Made by a program: the position numbers and the translations under genes
Shown here: positions 54,642 to 62,142 of the stretch, piece by piece
Numbering within the stretch: position 1 is the stretch's first letter
Layout: each line of letters begins with the position of its first letter
IMG/VR virus record: IMGVR_UViG_3300008117_000010
Coordinates: 46,527-110,526 of that record
Source: a virus
Strand: one strand, 5' to 3'
Length of the DNA stretch: 64,000 bases
Notes under the pieces: generated by a model
Database searches by the model: none
What the model saw: only the letters and a program-made list of their open reading frames with translations
Told to the model about the DNA's origin: nothing

Positions 54642-55388
54642 TTAATCAATATATACTTTATCCCAGTGAGTAATATACTCACCGTTTTCATTTATTTCAC
54701 TAATCACAAACTCTTGGTTACACAAATGTTCGGGACGCGCACCACATGCTACTGTATCACTAGTCTTAAAACTAATCATATTTTTATTTCCCTTACGATA
54801 TAGATAACCAATGGCATCTGATTGTGAAGTACTAATTCTTTTAAGCTTACCTGTTAAATCAAGCTCAACTGAATTAATTTCGGAACCTTCTTTTTCTAAG
54901 AGTACATCTTTAATATGACCAACCAAAATAACTTTTGGTGCCCATGTCTTGATGTATTCAATTACTTTAAAGAAAGCTTCTCTTAACCAGTTATAACCTG
55001 ATCCATTAGGAAGATTAATAATAGAACCATATTTAATCTTACCATCAGTAAACCAATTTTTACCACCTGGAGATTTAGAATAGAGTTCTTCTGCATACGG
55101 AATACACATATCTTCTAATGCAGTAATAGTATCTACCGCAATATACTCATAAGGTTTTCCCGCTTCTTTAATCTTAACTCCTATTTCTTTAATTTCTTTT
55201 ACACTCGATGCTTTGATCTTCAATGCATCTACATAATCGCTACCACCTTCTAAATCAAGTAATAAACAGTTATCAAGCTTTGAAAGCAAACTGGTCTTAC
55301 CAACTTTTGGTTTCGCAATAAGAATTAAATTTTTAGGACTTTTTGTTGAAGCTTTAACAATTTGCGTAGGCAAAATTATTTCACTCAT
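54642..55388 (-). CDS. Sak4-like RecA-fold recombinase/ATPase
   Basis: A 248-aa P-loop ATPase of the Sak4 (AAA_24) type, a short RecA-like protein used by phages in single-strand annealing and recombination. The Walker A is AKPKVGKTS (Lys31, Thr32), followed by LLLDLEGGSDYV and IAVDTITALED (Walker B Asp), then KVILVGHIKD (sensor). It sits beside SSB, its usual partner, and overlaps the gene upstream by 4 bases (ATGA). Family members lack the DNA-binding N-terminal domain of RecA, as here. Confidence 0.85.
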   Translation of the reverse strand: MSEIILPTQIVKASTKSPKNLILIAKPKVGKTSLLSKLDNCLLLDLEGGSDYVDALKIKASSVKEIKEIGVKIKEAGKPYEYIAVDTITALEDMCIPYAEELYSKSPGGKNWFTDGKIKYGSIINLPNGSGYNWLREAFFKVIEYIKTWAPKVILVGHIKDVLLEKEGSEINSVELDLTGKLKRISTSQSDAIGYLYRKGNKNMISFKTSDTVACGARPEHLCNQEFVISEINENGEYITHWDKVYID

Positions 55389-55900
55389 TTACTTAGGCTT
55401 TTAGCTATTAATTCAAGATTACGATTAATCTTCTCTAGTACTTTAACAAGGTCGGTTGTTTCCTTGTTGCTCTGAAGTATTTCTTCAAAGGTATTTACGA
55501 TCTCTACTTTACTTGGTAGAGGTCTCTCGACTTTACTTAATTCTGAAACAGGAACAGCATATCTTACATATCCATCACTATTAGCTTCTATTTGACCATA
55601 TTCTTCTTCCCAATGTGGATTAAAATGATACTTCCATAATGTTCTATTGGGATCTTCTGGTTCATAGTTTCTATCAATAAATTCAGTATATATATCTACA
55701 CCTTTTCTTAATTCACTAGGAAAAAATGTAACACATACTTCATTAAAACCGTGAGGTTTATAGGCTAACTTAGGATAGAAATATGCATTTGATTCACCAA
55801 TATGATCAAATGTAATTTGATGATAGTTTCTGAGATCAGATATTTTTTCTCTGTTATCAGAATTAGATTGATTTGGTTTTTTAGTGCTTATTGACATCAT
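55385..55900 (-). CDS. Hypothetical protein between helicase and recombinase
   Basis: A 171-aa protein without a recognised domain. The N-terminus is polar (STKKPNQSNSDNREK). The middle is aromatic and beta-like (GESNAYFYPKLAYKPHGF, ALWKYHFNPHWEEEYG-type segments), and the last 40 residues form an amphipathic helix (NTFEEILQSNKETTDLVKVL, then LEKINRNLELIAKSL), likely a coiled coil for oligomerisation. It overlaps both the helicase and the Sak4-like gene by 4 bases, so it is made with them and may be an accessory factor of replication or recombination. Confidence 0.6.
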   Translation of the reverse strand: MMSISTKKPNQSNSDNREKISDLRNYHQITFDHIGESNAYFYPKLAYKPHGFNEVCVTFFPSELRKGVDIYTEFIDRNYEPEDPNRTLWKYHFNPHWEEEYGQIEANSDGYVRYAVPVSELSKVERPLPSKVEIVNTFEEILQSNKETTDLVKVLEKINRNLELIAKSLSK

Positions 55901-56895
55901 TTATAAGTATTTATTCTTTTTTCTTGTTGTGCAGGTGTAGCTGTTTCAATTATTCTCATCTTATCATATTGAGCTCTAAAGAAACTCATTCTAGTATCAC
56001 CATTTCTACACTTAAGAAAGTGCATTACTAGTATGTTATCATCTTCAATTATATACCTATCAGGTCCATAATATCGAATACGCATAAGACCTGGACGATT
56101 CAAACCTACTACTAAATCAGCGTGTTGTAACAAAGCATCTGCTCCCATAATATCAGAAGTAAGAATATAGTTACCTATTTTACCTTCTTCTGCTCTCTCA
56201 GGATTATCTATATTACGATTAAGCTGACTTAAAATAATAAAATGAATAGGAAACTTTCTTTTCAAATCAGTACATGCCTCACCAAAATTATATAATACCT
56301 CCATCTTATCTTTTTCGTATGAAGATTTCTTTAATAAAAGTGAGTGATCCAAAGTTACAATAGTATTTACATACACGTAACGACCTTCGTCATTTTTTTC
56401 TGCGTGTGCATTCATATACTTAGTAACAATATCAACAAACTCATGTACAGTTGGCGCTTCTTCTACAATATCTATAGGATCATTAGCTCTTTGTTTAGCA
56501 TATTCAGCGCAAAGTTTTAAATCTACATTAGATAATGTTCCTTCAGCACTACATAAATACTTATAACTCTTACCAATAACACTAGAATATTGTCGAATAG
56601 CTGATGTTCTACCAACCATTTCTAATTGAAATTCTAACACCCTAAATTTTTCTTCGGGGTTTAAAACAAAAATCTCTCTAATAATTTGATCCTTAAGTAG
56701 TGTTTTACCAGCACCAGGTCTACCACCAATCACAGTCATAGAATGCCACTCTAATCCATCTGTTGTCGCATCATTAAATTTTAACCATGGAGTTTTAAGG
56801 CTACGGATTTGACCATCCATACGCCCTTTAAGATAATACAGTGACTCACGATATGCTTCCTTTTGATTTTTCCAAGGAAGATTTTTATCTGACAT
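55897..56895 (-). CDS. DnaB-type replicative helicase
   Basis: A 332-aa RecA-fold helicase that unwinds DNA at the fork. The Walker A is GGRPGAGKT (Lys64, Thr65); then LEFQLEMVG, typical of DnaB family members (usual form LEM). Walker B is IVTLDH (Asp183), followed by HFIILSQLNRNID and a late arginine region (IRYYGPDRY). It lacks the DnaB N-terminal domain, consistent with the short phage forms. A gene that looks like a helicase loader or initiator is directly upstream (18 bases). It is the likely partner of the primase. Confidence 0.9.
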   Translation of the reverse strand: MSDKNLPWKNQKEAYRESLYYLKGRMDGQIRSLKTPWLKFNDATTDGLEWHSMTVIGGRPGAGKTLLKDQIIREIFVLNPEEKFRVLEFQLEMVGRTSAIRQYSSVIGKSYKYLCSAEGTLSNVDLKLCAEYAKQRANDPIDIVEEAPTVHEFVDIVTKYMNAHAEKNDEGRYVYVNTIVTLDHSLLLKKSSYEKDKMEVLYNFGEACTDLKRKFPIHFIILSQLNRNIDNPERAEEGKIGNYILTSDIMGADALLQHADLVVGLNRPGLMRIRYYGPDRYIIEDDNILVMHFLKCRNGDTRMSFFRAQYDKMRIIETATPAQQEKRINTYK

Positions 56896-56913
56896 ACAAG
56901 GTTATTTAACTAC

Positions 56914-57483
56914 TTATACTACTTTCTCTTTAAAAAACGAATCGTTTTCCTCGTCAATGCCGCTTTGTATTATTTCACAATAGTTTGCTAATTCAGAATC
57001 CCTAGTCTTATCAGGGTTTGTTTTAACAATAAAGTATTGTGAATTGCGCATGTAAAGGTAATTCTTTTTCTCGTAAGAGTCAATATAATAAGCGGTGGCT
57101 TTTAAAATAATTTCCCAAGAGTAATCGTAGTTACTAAAAAACCATTTAAAACAATTCTCAATGTTTTTATATGCTGATCTAGCAAGTTTACCACTTGGTA
57201 ATTTTTTGGCAGGAAACAATTCAATATATGTTCTAATCATATCTTGAGACTGCTCTACAGTAGGGGTACTACTGTCTAAAATTTTTAAGCCTTCTTTTAT
57301 TAATTCATTAGCTTTTGCACTTAACTTATTATTATCTGTAATAAGTTTAGCATTTTTAAGATGTCTTATTTCCAAATGCACATTCATAATACTTGGACGC
57401 TTTTCATTTTGAATAGCAATCAAAGTATAGAACATATTTGGAGTTATCTTATGTAGTTCAAAGAAGGCAAATATTCTATGCAT
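56914..57483 (-). CDS. Winged-helix-like replication protein, possible helicase loader
   Basis: A 189-aa helical, basic protein. Residues about 12-65 look like a winged helix (TPNMFYTLIAIQNEK, VHLEIRHLKNAKLITDNNK), and the C-terminal part has a conserved pattern KKLPSGKLARSAYKNI, CFKWFFSNYDYSWE, YYLYMRNSQYFIVK-like. Phage replisome organisers of the DnaD type combine a winged helix with a helical domain of this kind, and the position next to the DnaB-type helicase supports it. No ATPase motif, so it is not a DnaC-type loader. I am moderately sure of the wHTH and unsure of the loader role. Confidence 0.55.
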   Translation of the reverse strand: MHRIFAFFELHKITPNMFYTLIAIQNEKRPSIMNVHLEIRHLKNAKLITDNNKLSAKANELIKEGLKILDSSTPTVEQSQDMIRTYIELFPAKKLPSGKLARSAYKNIENCFKWFFSNYDYSWEIILKATAYYIDSYEKKNYLYMRNSQYFIVKTNPDKTRDSELANYCEIIQSGIDEENDSFFKEKVV

Positions 57484-57485
57484 GG

Positions 57486-58202
57486 TTACCAGTTTATAGG
57501 GTTTTTATTTTGCGCAATTAAATTTTCATTTACTCTATTCCAAATATTATCATATTCCCATTTACCTCCTTTATATGCAGCACTAGCAGGATGAGGAATA
57601 AAAAACTTTGGATGTCGATTATTTACATTTAAATTAAATTCTTTTGCAATATTACCCATAAAAACAAATGGTACACCAACTTTTGTTTGAGAAATTCTAG
57701 TTAGTAAATGACATGTAAAGCCATCCCAAATAAGTTTATGAGCTCCAATGTTATTAACTTGGGTAGTTAAAGCCGTATTATACATTAGCACGCCTTGGTT
57801 AGACCATCGTCTTAAATCAGGACTAAAACTAGTATAATCTTTTACACTTTCTTCTATAGACTTTAGAATATATTGTAAAGACTTTTCAGCTTTCATTTTA
57901 TTACTACACGAAAAAGCAATACCATCAGCTACACCTTTTTGAGGATATGGATCTTGACCAACTATAACACACTTTAGTTTATCAAAGGGACATTCCACAA
58001 AGGCATTAAATACTTTAGACAAGTTTGGTGTAAATTCTCTTGATTGCACGCTTTCCTTATATAAGAAATTAATTATCTCATAAAATTCATCAGAATCAAG
58101 ATACTCATTTAATACGTCATACCAACCACAATTTTTAAGATTATAAATTATTTTTTCTTTAACCTCATTGATCTTTGGATTTTTTGTTATTTTTATCTCC
58201 AT
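57486..58202 (-). CDS. ung: Uracil-DNA glycosylase (family 1)
   Basis: A 238-aa family 1 uracil-DNA glycosylase that removes uracil from DNA. The water-activating motif GQDPYP is at 82-87 (Asp84), LMYNTALT (Asn142) recognises uracil, GFTCHLLTRIS is a conserved helix, and HPASAAY (His204) is the Leu-loop/HPSPLS equivalent. crAss-like phages commonly keep this gene in their replication block. The length is the usual one for the family. It is 2 bases from the downstream gene; the ATG is 11 bases from a divergent plus-strand gene, so any promoter must lie inside that gene. Confidence 0.93.
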   Translation of the reverse strand: MEIKITKNPKINEVKEKIIYNLKNCGWYDVLNEYLDSDEFYEIINFLYKESVQSREFTPNLSKVFNAFVECPFDKLKCVIVGQDPYPQKGVADGIAFSCSNKMKAEKSLQYILKSIEESVKDYTSFSPDLRRWSNQGVLMYNTALTTQVNNIGAHKLIWDGFTCHLLTRISQTKVGVPFVFMGNIAKEFNLNVNNRHPKFFIPHPASAAYKGGKWEYDNIWNRVNENLIAQNKNPINW

Positions 58203-58213
58203 AAAATTATAAT

Positions 58214-58528
58214 ATGTCTGAAAATAATATAGAATACACAGAAGTCGAAGTAATGTCAGAAAACGAAGAGGTAACTATTAAGATACCAATTAATTATTAC
58301 ATTCGAGTTAATCAATTAATTTATCATTACTTTCCTTTTCGTGATGAAGAACACATGCAGGAAACAATAAAGAAAGTTAGTGAAGAAACAGATGATACTC
58401 CGGAGACATATCATCTACGCACACTTTTAAGTCTTCAACTTTTAATTGAAGATCAAGCAAGAGTAGAAAATAAAATCAAAAAAATAAAAGTTAATAAAGA
58501 AACTGGTGAGCCTATTAATGAAGACTAA
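58214..58528 (+). CDS. Small charged protein, only plus-strand gene of the right half
   Basis: A 104-aa acidic protein (VMSENEEVTIKIPINYYIRV, TPETYHLRTLLSLQLLI), with an IPINYYIRVNQLI helix and a lysine-rich tail. I recognise the general style from small phage proteins in Bacteroidota, but no function is known. It runs against all its neighbours: its start is 11 bases from the divergent ung gene, and its last 14 bases overlap the convergent minus-strand gene. Its length, composition and lack of stops over 104 codons make it more likely to be real than the other plus-strand ORFs here. No motif is seen. Confidence 0.65.
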   Translation: MSENNIEYTEVEVMSENEEVTIKIPINYYIRVNQLIYHYFPFRDEEHMQETIKKVSEETDDTPETYHLRTLLSLQLLIEDQARVENKIKKIKVNKETGEPINED

Positions 58529-58889
58529 AACCAACATCATCACCAATTTCAATACATGCCTGAATAGCTAGAGATAATTCATCTTTACTACAATCGGCAA
58601 AAGATTTAAGAGCTGTGTTAGAACATAACCCAGCTCTTTGCTTTACTAGCTCTTTCATTTCTTCAAAGGTTACACCTGTATACAAAGCAAGTTCACGTAT
58701 TACTTTATGAACCTTTGATAACTGAGCATAACTATGATTTGATTCAATCGATTCATAAGTTATTTCAAACTCTTCATTATCATTAAGTTCTGATAAAAAT
58801 AAACTAAACTTAGTTTGTTGAAATGCATTTGATGGTTTAAACTCACCATCAATAAACTTAAATTTAAATGATTGTGGAAGCCTGTTCAT
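58515..58889 (-). CDS. Hypothetical protein, NinB-like pattern
   Basis: A 124-aa protein. Residues about 50-90 (SYAQLSKVHKVIRELALYTG and FEEMKELVKQRAGL) resemble the helical core seen in phage recombination proteins of the NinB/NinG neighbourhood or in phage helical accessory proteins. The end SFADCSKDELSLAIQACIE is similar. I cannot fix the family. It overlaps the DnaA-C-like gene by 26 bases, so it is coupled to it, and its last 14 bases overlap the convergent plus-strand gene. Confidence 0.5.
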   Translation of the reverse strand: MNRLPQSFKFKFIDGEFKPSNAFQQTKFSLFLSELNDNEEFEITYESIESNHSYAQLSKVHKVIRELALYTGVTFEEMKELVKQRAGLCSNTALKSFADCSKDELSLAIQACIEIGDDVGFSLH

Positions 58890-59268
58890 ATTGTTCTTGT
58901 AATGTCTTACAATATTGCTTAATTAAATTATATTCTTTAGCATAAGCAGGATAAACCTTTAACCAATTATTTGATTTCTTAACATTGTGTAAAGGAGTAG
59001 TATGATTACTACTCTTAAATACTTTACCAATCTCTACGTAAGAATATTCAAGTAGTTCTTTAATAAGAGCTTGTGTACAAGTTCTTGCTTTAACAACATT
59101 ATGAAGTCTAGACTTACCTAAAATATCAGCTTCAGAAAGGTTATAAAAATCAGCTACAATACTTATTATTTGATCATAAGTTAAAAGTTTCCTACTTATA
59201 AAAGACTTCCTTCTATAAGCAGTTTGTTTCTGATGATCTAAACCTGGATAAACATATACATTATACAT
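58864..59268 (-). CDS. DnaA C-terminal (domain IV)-like DNA-binding protein
   Basis: A 134-aa protein with the DnaA domain IV layout: ILGKSRLHNVVKARTCTQAL (usual form R-x4-V-x-ARQ), YSYVEIGKVFKSSNHTTPLH (usual form IG-x2-F-x-x-R-DH-T-T-VLH) and a following lysine-rich helix. DnaA uses this domain to read DnaA boxes. The AAA+ domain is absent, so it is not an initiator by itself, but it could mark an origin or act as a repressor by competing with host DnaA. It overlaps the downstream gene by 26 bases. The basic Arg of RDH is Asn here. No gene upstream shares its strand junction (11 bases). Confidence 0.75.
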   Translation of the reverse strand: MYNVYVYPGLDHQKQTAYRRKSFISRKLLTYDQIISIVADFYNLSEADILGKSRLHNVVKARTCTQALIKELLEYSYVEIGKVFKSSNHTTPLHNVKKSNNWLKVYPAYAKEYNLIKQYCKTLQEQYEQASTII

Positions 59269-59279
59269 ATTAGTTGGTT

Positions 59280-60113
59280 TTAAAAAATGTATCTAATTGT
59301 ATCTAAAGGAAAGTACTGCGAATATAACTCTTTAAATTCATTTATGAGTCTTGTTTTATGTATAATTGGATATCTCATAATTCCAGAATCATTTTTTATT
59401 TCACAAGAGTATTTCATTATTTCTTTTGCTTCTTCGGAAGATCTTTGCATTTGATTCTTATGATTTGTTAATGCAATAACTTCACATTTATTAATACCAG
59501 CAGTTTGTTTTACTTCGTGAAAGAGTTTTTTATACTCATCATTCCAATCCTTATAAAAAATTAAAGGACTGTAATTAATATGTACTTCCCATCCTAATTC
59601 TTTTAAACGATTAATATCACCAATACGACTTGAAATCTTTTGCATCTTAGGTTCAAGTATATTAGAATAAACTTGAGGCATTAAACTAACTCTAACCCTT
59701 GGCTTTTTATTAAATGAAGTAACATCTAAATCTAATAAGCTAGGATATTTAGTTGCCATAGTTGTATTCAATCGAGGATGATTATCATATCGTTTAAGAT
59801 AGTCATATAAAGGTTCTGGTAAATGTTTTTGCATTAATACTAAATCACTATTACATGCAATGTCAACCATAACATAAACAGGATCTTGTTGATCAGGTTT
59901 TTTAATAAAAGTTTTTTCCCAATCAACTACAGATTGAAAGATCTCTTCAACATTAGTATTAACATAAACTCGATTACCATTGTATCGAGACATATAACAA
60001 TATGTTTCAACACATCCACCAAAACATCCATAAATTAAATTGGGAGCAATACAATTAGAACTATTATTATTCTCTTTAGTAATAAGAGTTTTCGTTGTTT
60101 GCGTTTTTATCAT
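59280..60113 (-). CDS. Spore photoproduct lyase-like radical SAM protein
   Basis: A 277-aa protein whose start resembles spore photoproduct lyase (SplB)-type radical SAM enzymes: IAPNLIYGCFGGCVETYCYM, followed by SRYNGNRVYVNTN. The cysteines 30, 34 and 39 would bind the 4Fe-4S cluster, but the spacing is C-x3-C-x4-C rather than the usual C-x3-C-x2-C. Later segments (RVRVSLMPQVYSNILEP, WEVHINYSPLIFYKDW, YPIIHKT) fit the barrel. SplB repairs a thymine photoproduct in spores; a phage form might repair DNA. It overlaps the next gene upstream by 4 bases. The superfamily call is good, the reaction is not known. Confidence 0.75.
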   Translation of the reverse strand: MIKTQTTKTLITKENNNSSNCIAPNLIYGCFGGCVETYCYMSRYNGNRVYVNTNVEEIFQSVVDWEKTFIKKPDQQDPVYVMVDIACNSDLVLMQKHLPEPLYDYLKRYDNHPRLNTTMATKYPSLLDLDVTSFNKKPRVRVSLMPQVYSNILEPKMQKISSRIGDINRLKELGWEVHINYSPLIFYKDWNDEYKKLFHEVKQTAGINKCEVIALTNHKNQMQRSSEEAKEIMKYSCEIKNDSGIMRYPIIHKTRLINEFKELYSQYFPLDTIRYIF

Positions 60114-60274
60114 AGATATTCAAAAACTTTTGAAACTATAAATAATGAAGTCATAATTATTACAATAGTAATTACAGTATATACTATGCCCCAAGTTAAT
60201 CCTGTTATAAATGATTCTTTTTTAATACTATCAATGACTTCAATTTGTTCTTCAGTAAACTGTATTTTATTCAT
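60110..60274 (-). CDS. Small single-pass membrane protein (54 aa)
   Basis: A 54-aa ORF. It begins MNKIQFTEEQIEVIDSIKKE and continues with one hydrophobic segment (residues about 23-46: GLTWGIVYTVITIVIIMTSL) then a short basic tail. Its stop overlaps the SplB-like start (ATGA), and its start overlaps the stop of the 70-codon gene upstream (ATGA), so the three neighbours are coupled. The overlap on both sides is the main evidence that it is real. Function unknown. Confidence 0.65.
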   Translation of the reverse strand: MNKIQFTEEQIEVIDSIKKESFITGLTWGIVYTVITIVIIMTSLFIVSKVFEYL

Positions 60275-60483
60275 GATAATCCATTTTTTCTTTTGTAATT
60301 CTTTACATTTTTACGCCAATAAAAATATTTACCAGTAATTAATACAGTAATTACAATACTTATAAAAGATAAAGCAATTAATTTATCAGTATCCCATTGC
60401 CATGTTAGCGCAATAACAATACAAGTAAATAAAATTATTAAATGAAACCAGGAGTTTCGTACAATCCACGGAATAAATTTCAT
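60271..60483 (-). CDS. Small membrane protein (70 aa)
   Basis: A 70-aa protein with two hydrophobic segments (residues about 13-29 and 36-52) and a basic C-terminal tail (KYFYWRKNVKNYKRK). It is predicted to sit in the inner membrane as a hairpin with the tail in the cytoplasm. It overlaps a 54-codon gene downstream and a 135-codon gene upstream by 4 bases each. It may be part of a holin, lysis or superinfection-exclusion set, which is inferred from size and clustering only. Confidence 0.65.
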   Translation of the reverse strand: MKFIPWIVRNSWFHLIILFTCIVIALTWQWDTDKLIALSFISIVITVLITGKYFYWRKNVKNYKRKNGLS

Positions 60484-60887
60484 TGTTTTCTAAATTTATT
60501 ATATGAGTATTCGAAGAATGCACCCACAGATAATGGAAATATTATAAATGATAATAATAATATTACCCAAATATTTTTAGTTATTCCAATTGCAATTGCT
60601 AAATAAAAACAATGCAATGTTAAAAATTGATATTTGTGCCATGCATCAGTTAGAAACACAAGTGCTGTGCTACTAAAAGGAAATTTTTCAGGAAAGCGTG
60701 GAGTGACTAAACCAAAGTACCACCAATGATTATAGTTTCCATCTTTAGTAAAATCATACTTTTTTTCCCAATCAAAATTATTTAATCTTGAATGAGCAAT
60801 AGCGTCCATTCTACCTTTAAAATATCCTGCTGTAATGAGCAGTATTAATATTAAAAGGTATTGTAATACTGAGCAACAAAGTTCCAT
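60480..60887 (-). CDS. Membrane protein (135 aa)
   Basis: A 135-aa protein with an N-terminal hydrophobic segment (residues about 6-23), a hydrophilic central part containing DAIAHSRLNNFDWEKKYDF and a W-rich stretch, and two further hydrophobic segments (about 88-103 and 105-126). The DAIAHSR-x3-F-x7-D layout resembles small phage or host proteins with an envelope association, but I do not recognise a family. It starts the overlapping chain that runs through the 70-aa, 54-aa and SplB-like genes. Function unknown. Confidence 0.65.
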   Translation of the reverse strand: MELCCSVLQYLLILILLITAGYFKGRMDAIAHSRLNNFDWEKKYDFTKDGNYNHWWYFGLVTPRFPEKFPFSSTALVFLTDAWHKYQFLTLHCFYLAIAIGITKNIWVILLLSFIIFPLSVGAFFEYSYNKFRKQ

Positions 60888-60909
60888 AATCTTAAATTAT
60901 TAATTAATA

Positions 60910-60938
60910 AAAAAGCACATCAATACGATGTGCTTTTT
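60910..60938 (-). terminator. Rho-independent terminator
   Basis: A 12-bp perfect stem AAAAAGCACATC with a 5-base loop and a following run of T residues on the minus strand (and on the plus strand) lies in the 69-base gap downstream of the 59-codon gene. It is a classical, possibly two-way, terminator. It implies a new promoter for the membrane-protein/SplB-like operon. Confidence 0.85.
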
Positions 60939-60956
60939 ATAGTTATTTTCATTTAA

Positions 60957-61136
60957 TTATGATACAACAACGTCAACCCATGCTTGGTTTGCATTACCAA
61001 ATACCGGAGTATTTACAATGGTATAGATAATACCGCTGTTTTTAATTTTACTACCAACTCCAAGAGTTGCTACAGTTTGAAATTGCCAATCAATCGGAGT
61101 GGTATTTCCAAGAACATTTACATAATAAGTGATCAT
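60957..61136 (-). CDS. Hypothetical small protein (59 aa)
   Basis: A 59-aa ORF, MITYYVNVLGNTTPIDWQFQ at the start and NANQAWVDVVVS at the end, of alternating polar and hydrophobic residues, probably beta-rich. It is followed by a strong terminator 19 bases downstream, which supports that it is a real, separately ended gene. It starts 43 bases after the secreted-protein gene stop. No signal peptide or motif. The style resembles small beta proteins of Bacteroidota phages. Function unknown. Confidence 0.6.
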   Translation of the reverse strand: MITYYVNVLGNTTPIDWQFQTVATLGVGSKIKNSGIIYTIVNTPVFGNANQAWVDVVVS

Positions 61137-61179
61137 ATTTTTTTATTTTAAATGGTTAATACAGTGCAATATACAAACT

Positions 61180-61557
61180 TTAATCTCTTTTCGCAACATA
61201 ATACCATGCAAAATCACTATAAGAAATCATTACCATAGTATAATTAGAATCTGGTATTGGTGTAAGAATAAATTTAGCATATATACCATTGTCATCTATT
61301 ACATCCCAAGACCATATATCTTCAACTTTATGTACATCACTTACAGTTCTATAGGTTTGTACTTCATTAGAATGTATTACTACTTTCTTAGGCTGTAGTT
61401 CTATTAATACTGTTGAAGGATTCTCTCCAAGGAAATTAATATTTCCATCTTTAAGTACTTCACCAATATTAAAGCTAACACTTCTTAGATATGTAATGTC
61501 TTGTGCATAACTAAATGAACTGATAAATATTAGTATAATTAAAATTACTTTTTTCAT
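61180..61557 (-). CDS. Secreted or periplasmic small protein
   Basis: A 125-aa protein with a clear type I signal peptide (residues 1-18, MKKVILIILIFISSFSYA, cleavage before Gln19 as is common in Bacteroidota). The mature part is beta-rich (VLIELQPKKVVIHSNEVQTY, SWDVIDDNG). There is no catalytic motif, and no cysteine to anchor a lipid. It overlaps the upstream 195-codon gene by 4 bases (ATGA). A phage-encoded exported protein might alter the host surface or block superinfection; that is inferred only. Confidence 0.75.
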   Translation of the reverse strand: MKKVILIILIFISSFSYAQDITYLRSVSFNIGEVLKDGNINFLGENPSTVLIELQPKKVVIHSNEVQTYRTVSDVHKVEDIWSWDVIDDNGIYAKFILTPIPDSNYTMVMISYSDFAWYYVAKRD

Positions 61558-62141
61558 GATTTATTATTTTTTATCCATTTCTTTTTAAGTATTATATCCC
61601 AATAGTCTATGGTTTCTTGTGATAAGTTCTCACCTGTCTTAGGATCTTTATAATAAGTTGTCCAGGTACAAGGAAACTCTCTTCTTGCTTGTTCTATTCT
61701 CTTTGCAATGGGTTTAGACTTATCGGTATTCCTTTCATAATACAACCAACAAGTCCAATAATTATCTGGATGCGGTGCCCTTATAAAGATAACAAACTGC
61801 CACTTATAAAATACAAATGACATAAGTGGTTGCCATTCAAATCTATAATCTATACTATCCCATTTAGATTTCCATCCTAGTCCAACAAAATCAAAGCCAA
61901 ACTTTTTAGGAACAAATACCTTTTGATTTAATTTATTATGATAAATGTCATCAAAAGATATGTTCTTACCTTGCTCTTTGAACTTAGCATACTCTACAAA
62001 AGCTTCATGCATAGCATCATCCTTTGAGATCTTAACTGCTTTTCTAGGAAAGAAATAAGGAGTACCAATAGCTATCTTACCAAAGTAAAACTTTAGTTTA
62101 AATAGTTTAAACGGTGAGAATAATGCTTTCCAATAGTTCAT
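61554..62141 (-). CDS. Hypothetical aromatic-rich protein
   Basis: A 195-aa protein rich in Trp, Phe and Tyr. A central block (FDFVGLGWKSKWDSIDYRFE) followed by FVFYKWQFVIF-type strands is conserved in look with hypothetical proteins of Bacteroidota phages that I recall but that have no name. The C-terminal part (FPCTWTTYYKDPKTGENLS) is polar. No signal peptide or catalytic motif. It overlaps the gene for an exported protein downstream by 4 bases and lies 1 base from the next gene upstream. Function unknown. Confidence 0.6.
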   Translation of the reverse strand: MNYWKALFSPFKLFKLKFYFGKIAIGTPYFFPRKAVKISKDDAMHEAFVEYAKFKEQGKNISFDDIYHNKLNQKVFVPKKFGFDFVGLGWKSKWDSIDYRFEWQPLMSFVFYKWQFVIFIRAPHPDNYWTCWLYYERNTDKSKPIAKRIEQARREFPCTWTTYYKDPKTGENLSQETIDYWDIILKKKWIKNNKS

Positions 62142-62142
62142 A

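Noticed and set aside
60099-60338. Plus-strand ORF over the 54- and 70-codon membrane genes
   Set aside because: It overlaps three minus-strand genes linked by ATGA overlaps and has no independent support.
61129-61398. Plus-strand ORF opposite the exported 125-aa protein
   Set aside because: Composition is that of an antisense frame (Ile/Tyr/Phe-rich), whereas the opposite frame encodes a clear signal peptide.
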